Part shown: one piece after another, positions 1-6,322 of the stretch
Layout: each line of letters begins with the position of its first letter
How positions within the stretch are numbered: position 1 is the stretch's first letter
DNA from: JALHMQ01 sp037441125
GTDB taxonomy: Bacteria; Pseudomonadota; Gammaproteobacteria; Burkholderiales; Burkholderiaceae_F
DNA: 11,530 nucleotides
Direction: 5' to 3'
Assembly (NCBI GenBank): GCA_037441125.1
Contig: JBBIST010000090.1
Location: forward strand, 1 to 11,530
The notes under the pieces: generated by a model
The model's input: the letters and a program-made list of their open reading frames with translations, nothing else
Told to the model about the DNA's origin: nothing
The model's database searches: none
Made by a program: the position numbers and the translations under genes

Positions 1-1272
1 GGCGCCGTCGCGCCGGCCGACCGCCCGGGCGCGGTCCTGGCAGCGGCGCAGCTCGTCGGGCGCGGCAAACAGTGCCGCCACGGCCGCCGGCAGCCTGTCG
101 TCGGTCACGCGCCGGCCCACCGCTTGCGCTTCGAGGAAGCGCAGGTTGAAGCCTTCCTGGCCGCCGACCGAATGGGTGGCGAGCAGCGGCCGGCCGCAGG
201 CGAGCGCTTCGGCCGTGGTCAGTCCGCCCGGCTTGCCGATCACGACGTCGGCGGCCGCGATCAGATCCTGCATGCGGTCGGTCCACTCGTAGGCGCGCAG
301 CCGTTGCGGCTGCGCCTGCGCCAGTTGCGCCAGTTGCGCCAGCGCCGGTCCGTTGTGGCCGGCCACCACCAGCACGCGCGCCTCGGGAACGCCGGCCAGC
401 AGCCGCTCGGCCACGCCGGGGACGCCCAGGCCGAGACCGCCGCCGAGCACGAGCGCGATCGGACGATCGTCATCGAGGCCCAGTTCGGCGCGCGCCTGCG
501 ACTGCGTCGGCGGAGCGCGAAAGCCCGGCATCAGCGGCATGCCGGTATCGGTGATCCGCTGTGGGCCGAGTTCGGCGGCGCAGGCGGCGGCGATCGACTC
601 GTGGGCGACACAGGTGTGATCGATTTCGGGCTGGCGCCAGAAGTCGTGCAGGCCATAGTCGGTCACGACCGCGACCAGCGGCACCTCGATCCGGTAGCGG
701 CGCTTGGCAAACGACAGCAGCGAGGCCGGGTGCATCTGGGTGGCCACGACCACGTCCGGATCGAACACGTGCAGGCGCGCGCGCAGGCGCTGCGCCAGCA
801 GGACCCGCCCGGAGTCGATCAGCCGGCGACCGATGCGCGCGCGCAAGGCGCCGCCGACGCGCGCGCCGTTGCGCAGACCCAGGCACAGCAAGCGGAAGGC
901 CAGGCGGTCGACCGGTGCCTGCCGGTCGCCTTCGGCCGGCGGCAGCGAGCGGCCCAATCCGATCGAGGCGATGAAGCGCAGCCCCTCGGCGAGCTCCGGC
1001 GGCAGCGGCTGCCGGTGATCGAGCGTGCGGCGCAGCGTGCGCTCGTCGAGCCGGTAGATGCGTTCGTACAAGTCGGGCTGCTCCTGCACCAGTTGCAGGT
1101 AGGCCTGGCGCACGGCGCGGGCGACACCGGCGTCGAGCAGCGACCAGAAATCGAGCGTCTGGATCTGCGCCTGCGGGCAGGCTGCGCGCACCGCGGTCTC
1201 GACCGCCTGCGCCGCGCGCAGATGCCCGGAGCCGAGGGTCGAGGTCAGCAGCAGCAGTCGCGGCGGCCGCAT
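1..1272 (-). CDS. MGDG-synthase-like glycosyltransferase (GT28 type), C-terminus cut by window edge
   Basis: The frame is open from ATG at 1272-1270 to the window edge, giving 424 residues without a stop. Residues 9-24 hold the N-terminal donor-family motif 'LTSTLGSGHLRAAQAV', as in monogalactosyldiacylglycerol synthases and processive diacylglycerol glucosyltransferases. Residues 203-210 read 'VTDYGLHD'. Residues 343-363 form the C-terminal nucleotide-sugar binding signature around 'KPGGLTTAEALACGRPLL'. This order, an MGDG_synth half followed by a GT28 C-terminal half, is the usual architecture. By family the enzyme moves a hexose from a nucleotide sugar to a membrane lipid acceptor at the inner face of the cytoplasmic membrane. 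The exact sugar and acceptor cannot be read from sequence. Only a few C-terminal residues are probably missing. No strong ribosome binding site precedes the ATG, which lies 12 bases after the VC0807-type gene, suggesting operon coupling. Residues 311-319 are an in-frame LAQ triple repeat. Confidence 0.88.
   Translation of the reverse strand, partial: MRPPRLLLLTSTLGSGHLRAAQAVETAVRAACPQAQIQTLDFWSLLDAGVARAVRQAYLQLVQEQPDLYERIYRLDERTLRRTLDHRQPLPPELAEGLRFIASIGLGRSLPPAEGDRQAPVDRLAFRLLCLGLRNGARVGGALRARIGRRLIDSGRVLLAQRLRARLHVFDPDVVVATQMHPASLLSFAKRRYRIEVPLVAVVTDYGLHDFWRQPEIDHTCVAHESIAAACAAELGPQRITDTGMPLMPGFRAPPTQSQARAELGLDDDRPIALVLGGGLGLGVPGVAERLLAGVPEARVLVVAGHNGPALAQLAQLAQAQPQRLRAYEWTDRMQDLIAAADVVIGKPGGLTTAEALACGRPLLATHSVGGQEGFNLRFLEAQAVGRRVTDDRLPAAVAALFAAPDELRRCQDRARAVGRRDGA
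317..343. repeat. 9-bp tandem repeat, three copies, inside the glycosyltransferase gene
   Basis: The plus-strand unit TGCGCCAGT occurs at 317-325 and 326-334, and a third copy with a final C at 335-343. On the coding minus strand it encodes three LAQ tripeptides in frame (about residues 311-319), just after the conserved 'VVAGHNGPAL' stretch. Because the unit is a multiple of three, a copy-number change would lengthen or shorten the protein without a frameshift. Confidence 0.9.
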
Positions 1273-1284
1273 TGGTTGCCCGAA

Positions 1285-1989
1285 TCAGGAGGAACGCAGC
1301 GCCTCGCCAATGCCGATGCCGGCCAGCCGGCGCAGGCTGCGCGCCAGGTAAAAGAGCGACGCCATCATGATCACGGTGGCGGGCAGGGCGATCATCGGGT
1401 AGCTGAGCAGCGTCAGGCGCGCCAGTTCCTCGTTGAACGCGGTGCTGCCGGCCGGGCTGGTGACGATCCAGCGCGCCAGCGTGTAGTTCATTGCCGACGA
1501 GAAGAAAAACGCGCCGCCGAGCATCCAGGTGGCGATGCGCAGGCGGCGCTCGAACTCGGCGTGGCTGCCGCGCGCGTCGAGCGCGGCGGCGATGCGCTCG
1601 ACGTCGAACAGCGCCGGCGTGTAGATCAGCACCCGCGCCAGCGGCCGGCGGCTCACCGCCGAGCCGGCCACCACGAGCCCGATCAGGCCGGGGATCGCCG
1701 CCTCCTTGACCGCAAGCCAGCTCGGGTCGAGCTCGAGCAGGCCGATGCCGCCGGTAAGCAACAGGCTGACGATGCCGAGCAGGGCGAAGTAGTTGAGCCG
1801 GCGCTCGCGCAGCAGCGTGCGCGTGCCCCAGGCGATCGGCAGACTGAGCGCCAGCAGCAGCGCGTTGACCGGGCCGAGCGCCTCGGGCGCCGACAGCTTC
1901 ATCAGAATCAGCGCCGGTACGAGCAGCGTGATCGCGACCTCGAGCAGCGGGTTCGGCTTGGCGGCAGTGGTGGTCGAATCGGGCTTCAA
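1285..1989 (-). CDS. VC0807-type integral membrane protein
   Basis: The product has 234 residues and several hydrophobic segments: about 15-31, 43-54, 68-84, 96-112, 150-175 and 190-216. The stretch 'ILMKLSAPEALGPVNALLLAL' followed by 'LLTGGIGLLELDPSWLAVKEA' resembles what I know of the VC0807 family, small inner-membrane proteins of unknown function in proteobacteria. No catalytic motif is visible. The first available start is TTG at 1989-1987, because no in-frame ATG or GTG lies just upstream. The next ATG (residue 30) would delete part of the first membrane segment. A GAGGGA stretch about 10 bases before the TTG could serve as ribosome binding site. The gene sits 19 bases after the antiporter gene and 12 bases before the glycosyltransferase gene, so the three are probably co-transcribed. 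A role linked to either neighbour would be speculation. Confidence 0.8.
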   Translation of the reverse strand: MKPDSTTTAAKPNPLLEVAITLLVPALILMKLSAPEALGPVNALLLALSLPIAWGTRTLLRERRLNYFALLGIVSLLLTGGIGLLELDPSWLAVKEAAIPGLIGLVVAGSAVSRRPLARVLIYTPALFDVERIAAALDARGSHAEFERRLRIATWMLGGAFFFSSAMNYTLARWIVTSPAGSTAFNEELARLTLLSYPMIALPATVIMMASLFYLARSLRRLAGIGIGEALRSS

Positions 1990-2008
1990 GGCGCGCGCGT
2001 CCCTCGGT

Positions 2009-3097
2009 TCAGAGTCTCGATGTCTCGTCGACGTGGCGGTGCCGGCCCCAAAGCACGAGCAGGGTCACCGCCGTCAGCGGCAGCACGAAGCCGAGCATCA
2101 CGCCGCTGAACGGCGGCAGCGCCGCGTGCTCGGTGGCGGCGAGGATCAGGTAGGTCACGTAGGCGATGTAATAGCCGACGAACAGCGCCCCTTCCCAGCG
2201 CGCGATCAGGTGACCGGTGGCGAAGATCGGCAGGCAGGCGAAGGCCACCGCGATCATGACCGGTATGTCGAAGCGCACGAGCGAGGCCGCGACCTCGAGC
2301 CCGCCCGGAGTCACCAGCGAAGCGATGCCGGCGATGCTCAGCAGGTTAAAGAGGTTGCTGCCGATCACGTTGCCGACGGCGATGTCGCGTTCACCGCGCA
2401 GCGCTGCCACCACCGAGGTGGCGACCTCGGGAAGGCTGGTGCCGGCAGCGACGATGGTCAGTCCGATCACGACCTCGCTCACACCCAACAGGCGTGCGAT
2501 CACCACGGCGCTGTCGACCAGCCAGTTGGCGCCGACCACAAGCAGCACCAGTCCGCCGGCGATCGCCGCCAGTTGCAGCGGCAGCCGGCCGAAGGCGCCG
2601 TCGACCTGTCCGAACTCGCGCTCGTATTCGTCGCTGACGGCATTGGCGCGCCGGCCGAGGTAGATCGCATAGATCGTGTAGGCGACGATGCCGGCGACGA
2701 GCAGCACGCCGTCGAAGCGGCCGATGCGCCCGTCAATCGCCATGACCCAGAACAACAACGACACACCGATCATCAGCGGCACGTCGAAGCGCACCAACTG
2801 CCGCGACACCGCCAGCGGCAGGATCAGCGCCGCCAGACCGAGGATCAGCAGGACGTTGAAGATGTTGCTGCCGACGATGTTGCCGACCGCGATCCCGGGC
2901 TGCCCTGCCAGTCCGGCCTGAACGCTCACCGCCAGCTCGGGCGAGCTGGTGCCGAAGGCGACCACGGTCAGCCCGACCACCAGCGGCGTGATGCCGACGC
3001 GCAGCGCCAGGCGCGAGGCGCCGCGCACCAGCAGCTCGGCGCCGACGATCAGCAGCGCCAGGCCGAGCACGAGAAATAGGACTGCGCCGAGGCTCAT
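2009..3097 (-). CDS. Calcium/sodium antiporter, CaCA family (YrbG-like)
   Basis: This 362-residue inner-membrane cation exchanger has the two inverted alpha repeats that define the CaCA superfamily. Repeat 1 contains 'VVAFGTSSPELAVS' (Glu54) followed by 'GNIVGSNIFN' (residues 73-81). Repeat 2 contains 'IVAAGTSLPEVATS' (Glu224) followed by 'GNVIGSNLFN' (243-251). The two glutamates are the expected ion-coordinating residues. By family it exchanges Ca2+ for Na+ or H+. About ten hydrophobic segments are visible, plus an additional C-terminal one at 331-350, making it a little longer than the E. coli YrbG type. I chose ATG at 3097-3095. An in-frame TTG at 3130 would add 11 charged residues (MAGARRRQGRT) ahead of the first membrane helix and is less likely. 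The stop lies 19 bases before the VC0807-type gene, consistent with an operon. Confidence 0.93.
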   Translation of the reverse strand: MSLGAVLFLVLGLALLIVGAELLVRGASRLALRVGITPLVVGLTVVAFGTSSPELAVSVQAGLAGQPGIAVGNIVGSNIFNVLLILGLAALILPLAVSRQLVRFDVPLMIGVSLLFWVMAIDGRIGRFDGVLLVAGIVAYTIYAIYLGRRANAVSDEYEREFGQVDGAFGRLPLQLAAIAGGLVLLVVGANWLVDSAVVIARLLGVSEVVIGLTIVAAGTSLPEVATSVVAALRGERDIAVGNVIGSNLFNLLSIAGIASLVTPGGLEVAASLVRFDIPVMIAVAFACLPIFATGHLIARWEGALFVGYYIAYVTYLILAATEHAALPPFSGVMLGFVLPLTAVTLLVLWGRHRHVDETSRL

Positions 3098-3188
3098 CGT
3101 CCGGCCCTGGCGCCGGCGCGCGCCGGCCAAGCAGGGCAGGCGACCGCGCCGCGCCCGAATTGCACCGCCGTTGGCGCCGCGATGCCGT

Positions 3189-3206
3189 CGGGCGGCGAGC
3201 CGCCCG
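3189..3206 (-). terminator. GC-rich hairpin after the unrecognised membrane-protein gene
   Basis: CGGGCGG at 3189-3195 pairs with CCGCCCG at 3200-3206 around a four-base loop. It lies 13 bases beyond the stop codon of the upstream minus-strand gene and about 90 bases before the antiporter start. There is no T-run after the stem, so it may be a weak terminator, a processing site or chance in GC-rich DNA. Confidence 0.4.
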
Positions 3207-3218
3207 CGTGTCGGCAGC

Positions 3219-3839
3219 TCACGAGCGCAGAAGCTGCTTCAGTTGCACTTCGACCCGCCCACCGACGAGCCGCTTGAGCGTCAGCTCGAAGGTTTCTGCG
3301 CCCTTGACGAAGCGGTGCGACTCGGCCTCAGCGGTGGCGGCGAGCACCTCCTGCTTGAAGCCGGCAGCGGCGAAGCCCTGCACATAGTGGGCGAGCACGG
3401 CGGCGGCCTCCGCGCTGCCGACAAAGCGCACCTCGACCGACTGCGCATCGCGCGCGAAGTGGCTGCGCACGAGGCCCGGGAAACGCGGCACCGGCCCGAT
3501 GTCGGTGCCGCTCACGTCCTGGGCCGGTGCCGGTGCCAGCCCCGGCACCCAGCGCTGCAACTGTTCGCGCAGGCCCGGGAACCACTGGTCGAGCCGCTGC
3601 CACAGTCCGGGCGCGACCTGCTCGACCTGCGCCACCGCTTCGCCGCCGACGCGCTTGCCGGCGTCGATCGCCGCCGGCGCCTGCGCCCAGAGCCAGGCGA
3701 GCAGCGCAATCGCCGCGGCAACGAAGAGACCGATCACGAGCAACACCGATGCGCCGATGATCAGCCAGGTGCGCCTGCGGATCCGGCCCAGTCCTGAGCC
3801 GATCGCGCCCGGCAGGCCGAGCTTTTCCATTGGGTTCAT
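3219..3839 (-). CDS. Unrecognised single-pass membrane protein with 11-residue repeat
   Basis: I do not recognise this 206-residue protein. The ATG at 3839-3837 is chosen because GGAAGGAAAGGA directly precedes it. The frame is open for 84 more codons upstream, but that extension has no protein-like character. Residues 20-23 are basic (IRRR) and are followed by a strong membrane segment at about 25-51, so the C-terminus is probably periplasmic (positive-inside rule). Residues 77-101 hold two tandem 11-residue repeats, PGLWQRLDQWF and PGLREQLQRWV, then PGL again, likely an amphipathic helix. Residues 120-206 look like a small alpha/beta domain: strand 'SVEVRFVG', helix 'AAAVLAHYVQGFAAAGF', then strands ending 'GRVEVQLKQLL'. 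There are no cysteines or obvious catalytic residues. It lies between the stress-protein and antiporter genes on the same strand, but has its own leader and a downstream hairpin. Confidence 0.75.
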   Translation of the reverse strand: MNPMEKLGLPGAIGSGLGRIRRRTWLIIGASVLLVIGLFVAAAIALLAWLWAQAPAAIDAGKRVGGEAVAQVEQVAPGLWQRLDQWFPGLREQLQRWVPGLAPAPAQDVSGTDIGPVPRFPGLVRSHFARDAQSVEVRFVGSAEAAAVLAHYVQGFAAAGFKQEVLAATAEAESHRFVKGAETFELTLKRLVGGRVEVQLKQLLRS

Positions 3840-4118
3840 GGTCCTTTCCTTCCAGGTGATTCCGGATTGGCGCAGTTTCGCGCTCGCGACGGTGTCCGCG
3901 CCCGTCTTGCTTCGGCAGGATATGTGGGCAGTGCAGTCGATTGCGAGGGCAGTCATCGCGGGGCGGGCGGCGATCAGTGTCGGTACGAACCCGAATACCC
4001 GCGATGGGTGTTGGACTGCATTGTCGGCGTTGCGCTCCAACGGCGGAATCGAGTCAAGCCCCGATGCGCGCGCGCTAGCCGGCACCTGCAAACTGCTGGC
4101 CGCGAGACCCGCCGTCGC
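3840..4118. other. Intergenic leader between the stress-protein and membrane-protein genes
   Basis: These 279 bases are visibly less GC-rich than the flanking genes. A good ribosome binding site lies at its left end for the minus-strand membrane-protein gene. On the minus strand there is a TTGACT at 4057-4052, but no -10 at proper spacing, and a TATCCT without a good -35. I can support no promoter, terminator or small gene here, although its length suggests the downstream gene has its own transcription start. Confidence 0.5.
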
Positions 4119-5033
4119 TCAGTTCTGCGCCGGCGCGCTGTGCGGCTGGCGCACCAGAAGCAGCGGCGTGCCGCACATCGCCGCCACGCGCGTCGCCACC
4201 GATCCCATCAGCGCCGCGGTCAGTGCGCCGCGTCCGTGCGAGCCCATCGCGAGCAGGTCAAGCGGCGCTTCCTGCGCGAAGCGCGCGATCTCGTCTCCCG
4301 GGTTGCCCACCAGGCGATGCTCGGTCGATTGCAGCCCCGCTTGCCGGAACTGTTCGCGTACCGGTGCTAGTGCGGCTTCGAAGGCGGCCTCATCGGCGCG
4401 CGCCACTTCGTCGCCGCTTGCCGGCGGCCGGGCGGGGTGCGCCGGCGCCGGCGCCAGCAACGACGGTACGTGAACGTGGATCAGCGCGTAGCTCGCGCGC
4501 GGCCCGAACAACTGCCGATGGTCGATCACGTAGCGTGCCGCCGCCTCGCCATAGGCGCTGCCGTCGAGGGCGATGCCGACGCGCAGCGACGCGCGCTGCG
4601 GTGCCTTGGCAGCGCGCAGCACCAGCACCGGCACCGTGGTGCTGGCGAGCACCGCCTGCGTCACCGAGCCGAACAGCAGTCCCTTGAGTGCGGTGTGCCC
4701 ATGCGATCCCATGACGATCAGGTCGACCCCGTGCTGGTCGGCCCACTCGGCGATCTTCACGCCCGGGCTGCCGACCACGTAGTGCCAGGCAGGGTCGAGG
4801 TGGGCGGTGCGCAGGGCGTTCACCGCCGGCTTGAGCACCTTGTTCGCCTCGGCTTCGTGCCACGAGCGCACCATCTCGCCGCCGACCGCTCGTCCGGCGC
4901 GCGGCGGTACCGGCAACTGGACGTTGAGCACATCGACCTGCGGCGCTGCATCGTCCTTGAACGTGCGCGCGGCGACGAACGCCAGCGCCGCTTCGCTGTA
5001 GGAACTGCCGTCGACCGGAACCAGGATCTTCAT
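4119..5033 (-). CDS. Tandem-domain universal stress protein (UspA family)
   Basis: This 304-residue cytoplasmic protein has two Usp domains in one chain (about residues 1-140 and 150-296). The first begins 'MKILVPVDGSSYSEAAL', the second 'RVGIALDGSAYGEAA'. Both keep the ATP-binding pattern G-2x-G-9x-G-S: residues 109-124 (GSHGHTALKGLLFGS) and 264-278 (GSHGRGALTAALMGS), so both halves are predicted to bind nucleotide. Universal stress proteins help cells survive starvation, redox or respiratory stress; the molecular activity is not readable here. ATG at 5033-5031 is chosen because AGAAGGA lies just upstream and the family normally starts 'MKxILVPVDGS'. A longer frame to 5111 would overlap the promoter. 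The linker at about 190-215 is rich in Pro and Ala. An FNR-like site with a matching -10 element lies upstream, in keeping with the oxygen control known for many tandem Usp genes. Confidence 0.93.
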   Translation of the reverse strand: MKILVPVDGSSYSEAALAFVAARTFKDDAAPQVDVLNVQLPVPPRAGRAVGGEMVRSWHEAEANKVLKPAVNALRTAHLDPAWHYVVGSPGVKIAEWADQHGVDLIVMGSHGHTALKGLLFGSVTQAVLASTTVPVLVLRAAKAPQRASLRVGIALDGSAYGEAAARYVIDHRQLFGPRASYALIHVHVPSLLAPAPAHPARPPASGDEVARADEAAFEAALAPVREQFRQAGLQSTEHRLVGNPGDEIARFAQEAPLDLLAMGSHGRGALTAALMGSVATRVAAMCGTPLLLVRQPHSAPAQN

Positions 5034-5059
5034 GAGGTCCTTCTTCTTGCGGGTGGGCT

Positions 5060-5108
5060 TCGATGGATGTTTAGCACCGCGGCCGGCGATCCACTTGCGT
5101 GTCATCAA
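5060..5108 (-). promoter_or_regulatory. Candidate class II FNR/ANR promoter of the stress-protein gene
   Basis: On the minus strand, TTGAT-GACA-CGCAA (5108-5095) matches the FNR/ANR consensus TTGAT-N4-ATCAA at 8 of 10 positions, with one perfect half. A -10-like TAAACA lies at 5073-5068, 21 bases downstream. A start near 5061 would put the FNR-like site about 40 bases upstream, the classic class II position of -41.5. The resulting leader is about 27 bases and contains the ribosome binding site. No -35 is needed in such promoters. The match and geometry are seen; the regulation is inferred. Confidence 0.45.
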
Positions 5109-5119
5109 CAAGCGCAGCG

Positions 5120-5139
5120 CCGGCGCCAGTCCGGCGCCG
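5120..5139. repeat. Short direct and inverted repeat in the divergent intergenic region
   Basis: CCGGCGCC occurs at 5120-5127 and again at 5131-5138. The same bases form a hairpin of CGGCGCC (5121-5127) with GGCGCCG (5133-5139). It lies between the FNR-like site and the sigma-54-like element, so it could be an operator, but such repeats are common in GC-rich DNA. Confidence 0.35.
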
Positions 5140-5170
5140 CAGTCGCCAGCGCTTGCCGCGCAGCCGGCCG

Positions 5171-5186
5171 TGGCATGCTTGGCGCA
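5171..5186 (+). promoter_or_regulatory. Candidate sigma-54 (-24/-12) promoter of the thioredoxin-like gene
   Basis: TGGCATG-N4-GCGCA matches the sigma-54 consensus TGGCAYR-N4-TTGCW, with the invariant GG (5172-5173) and GC (5184-5185) separated by exactly ten bases. The only mismatches are the two T positions before GC. Transcription would begin near 5197, just before the ribosome binding site at 5204-5210. An activator site was not identified. Confidence 0.3.
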
Positions 5187-5219
5187 TCAGGCGCAATTGT
5201 CTCAGGAAGGCGCAACGCG

Positions 5220-5759
5220 ATGCCCGAGGTCGAACCCGCACAGCCGCCGCCGCGGCGCCGCCGCTGGCACTGGAGTCTCGACGTCGCGCTGGTCGTCCTG
5301 GTGTTCGTCGGCCTGCAGGCATGGTTCACGCGCGATGTCGTGCGCGGGCCGCTGCCGGCACTCGATGCGCCGCTGGTGGCGGCGGCCGAGGCCGACGCCG
5401 GGGCCTGGCGTGCCGCGCACGGCGGCGAAGGCTTCGTCCTGTACGTCTGGGCCACCTGGTGCGCGATGTGCAAGACGATCGAAGGCAGCGTCGATGCGGT
5501 GGCGCGCGATGCGCCGTTGCTGTCGCTGGCGATGCAGTCGGGCGCCGCACCCGCGGTGAGCGCCGAGCTGGCGCGCCGCGGTCTGCGCTGGCCGACGCTG
5601 GTCGACGAAGACGGGCGACTGAGCCGCTTGCTCGGCGTCGATGCGGTGCCGACGCTGATCTTCGTCGACCGCAACGGTTACGTGCGCAGCGTCACCCAGG
5701 GCTTCACCACGGAGTGGGGCATGCGCGTGCGCCTGTGGTGGGCGCGCCGCGCCGGTTGA
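5220..5759 (+). CDS. Membrane-anchored thioredoxin-fold disulfide oxidoreductase (TlpA/ScsD-like)
   Basis: The 179-residue product has a basic N-terminus (residues 12-15 are RRRR), one membrane segment at about 19-36 and then a thioredoxin fold. The active site is 'WATWCAMCK' with Cys81 and Cys84, and the cis-proline loop is 'DAVPTLIFVDRNG' with Pro144. A single N-terminal anchor with a short thioredoxin domain is typical of TlpA/ResA/ScsD-type periplasmic thiol-disulfide oxidoreductases, which reduce or shuffle disulfides in periplasmic proteins. The CAMC dipeptide differs from the common CPxC, so the redox potential may differ. ATG at 5220 is chosen because AGGAAGG lies about 10 bases before it and the membrane anchor follows directly. 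No DsbD/CcdA-type electron donor or cytochrome c maturation gene is in the window, so its partner is unknown. It starts the plus-strand block, 26 bases before tadA. Confidence 0.87.
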   Translation: MPEVEPAQPPPRRRRWHWSLDVALVVLVFVGLQAWFTRDVVRGPLPALDAPLVAAAEADAGAWRAAHGGEGFVLYVWATWCAMCKTIEGSVDAVARDAPLLSLAMQSGAAPAVSAELARRGLRWPTLVDEDGRLSRLLGVDAVPTLIFVDRNGYVRSVTQGFTTEWGMRVRLWWARRAG

Positions 5760-5773
5760 GGCGGGTGCGCCGA

Positions 5774-5779
5774 TACACT
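5774..5779 (+). promoter_or_regulatory. -10-like element immediately before tadA
   Basis: TACACT (4 of 6 to TATAAT) ends six bases before the tadA ATG, so transcription would start at or next to the start codon. No ribosome binding site is visible, which fits a leaderless message, but no acceptable -35 is seen. The alternative is simple read-through from the upstream gene. Confidence 0.25.
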
Positions 5780-5785
5780 GCGCCG

Positions 5786-6322
5786 ATGAGCGACGCCGCA
5801 CCCGCCGCCGACGCCCGCCTCTTGACCGCCGCCTTGCTCGCCGACGAGACCTGGATGCGCCTGGCGCTCGACCAGGCGCACAACGCCTGGGTGCTGGGCG
5901 AGGTGCCGGTGGGCGCGGTGGTGGTCAAGGACGGCGCGGTGATCGCCACCGGTTTCAACCAGCCGGTCGGACACTGCGACCCGACCGCGCACGCCGAGAT
6001 CCAGGCGCTGCGCGCGGCCGCCGAGCGGCTCGGCAACTACCGGCTCAATCACTGCGAACTCGTGGTCACCCTCGAGCCCTGCGCGATGTGCGCCGGCGCG
6101 ATCATGCACGCGCGCATCCGCCGCCTCATCTACGGCGCCGCCGACCCGAAGACCGGCGCCTGCGGCAGCGTCGTCGACCTGTTTGCCGAGCCGCGACTGA
6201 ACCACCACACGCGAGTTCAAGGCGGCGTGCTGGCGGCAGAGTGCGCCGACCTGCTCGGCCGTTTCTTCGCCGAGCGGCGCCGCAGCGCTCGCGCGGCACC
6301 CGGCGGCGATGGCCCGATCTAG
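5786..6322 (+). CDS. tadA: tRNA-specific adenosine deaminase TadA
   Basis: This 178-residue cytoplasmic enzyme deaminates adenosine 34 to inosine in the anticodon of tRNA-Arg(ACG), allowing one tRNA to read several arginine codons. The zinc and catalytic motifs are complete: His69 and Glu71 in 'TAHAEIQAL', and Cys99 and Cys102 in 'TLEPCAMCAGAIMHARI'. 'EVPVGAVVV' (39-47) and 'DPKTGACGSVVDLF' (120-133) are further TadA signatures that separate it from cytidine or guanine deaminases. The ATG at 5786 gives an N-terminal extension of about 20 residues before the conserved core, slightly longer than in E. coli; residue 24 is another possible Met. No ribosome binding site precedes the ATG. The end overlaps the LD-carboxypeptidase gene by 14 bases. 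Confidence 0.95.
   Translation: MSDAAPAADARLLTAALLADETWMRLALDQAHNAWVLGEVPVGAVVVKDGAVIATGFNQPVGHCDPTAHAEIQALRAAAERLGNYRLNHCELVVTLEPCAMCAGAIMHARIRRLIYGAADPKTGACGSVVDLFAEPRLNHHTRVQGGVLAAECADLLGRFFAERRRSARAAPGGDGPI

Noticed and set aside
1287..1292. AGGAGG Shine-Dalgarno-like sequence
   Set aside because: It is on the plus strand, while the adjacent genes are on the minus strand.
124..2109. 661-residue open frame on the plus strand
   Set aside because: Antisense to the glycosyltransferase and VC0807-type genes; the translation is low-complexity Arg/Gln/Ala-rich with no domain, typical of shadow frames in GC-rich DNA.
1793..3079. 428-residue open frame on the plus strand
   Set aside because: Antisense to the antiporter, which has two complete CaCA repeats; the shadow is rich in Asp/Gln/His and lacks motifs.
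4052..4057. TTGACT as a -35 box for the unrecognised membrane-protein gene
   Set aside because: No -10-like hexamer lies 16-18 bases downstream; the nearest A/T-rich sequence is 27 bases away.
3840..4091. 84-codon upstream extension of the unrecognised membrane protein
   Set aside because: A strong ribosome binding site precedes the ATG at 3839, the extension has no protein-like pattern, and the DNA is less GC-rich like a leader.
5153..5179. Sigma-70 promoter TTGCCG / CATGCT for the thioredoxin-like gene
   Set aside because: Spacer is only 15 bases and both hexamers are poor; the overlapping sigma-54-like element fits better.
4437..5219. Long upstream extension of the thioredoxin-like frame
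   Set aside because: It would run antisense through the stress-protein gene; the ATG at 5220 has a ribosome binding site and begins just before the membrane anchor.
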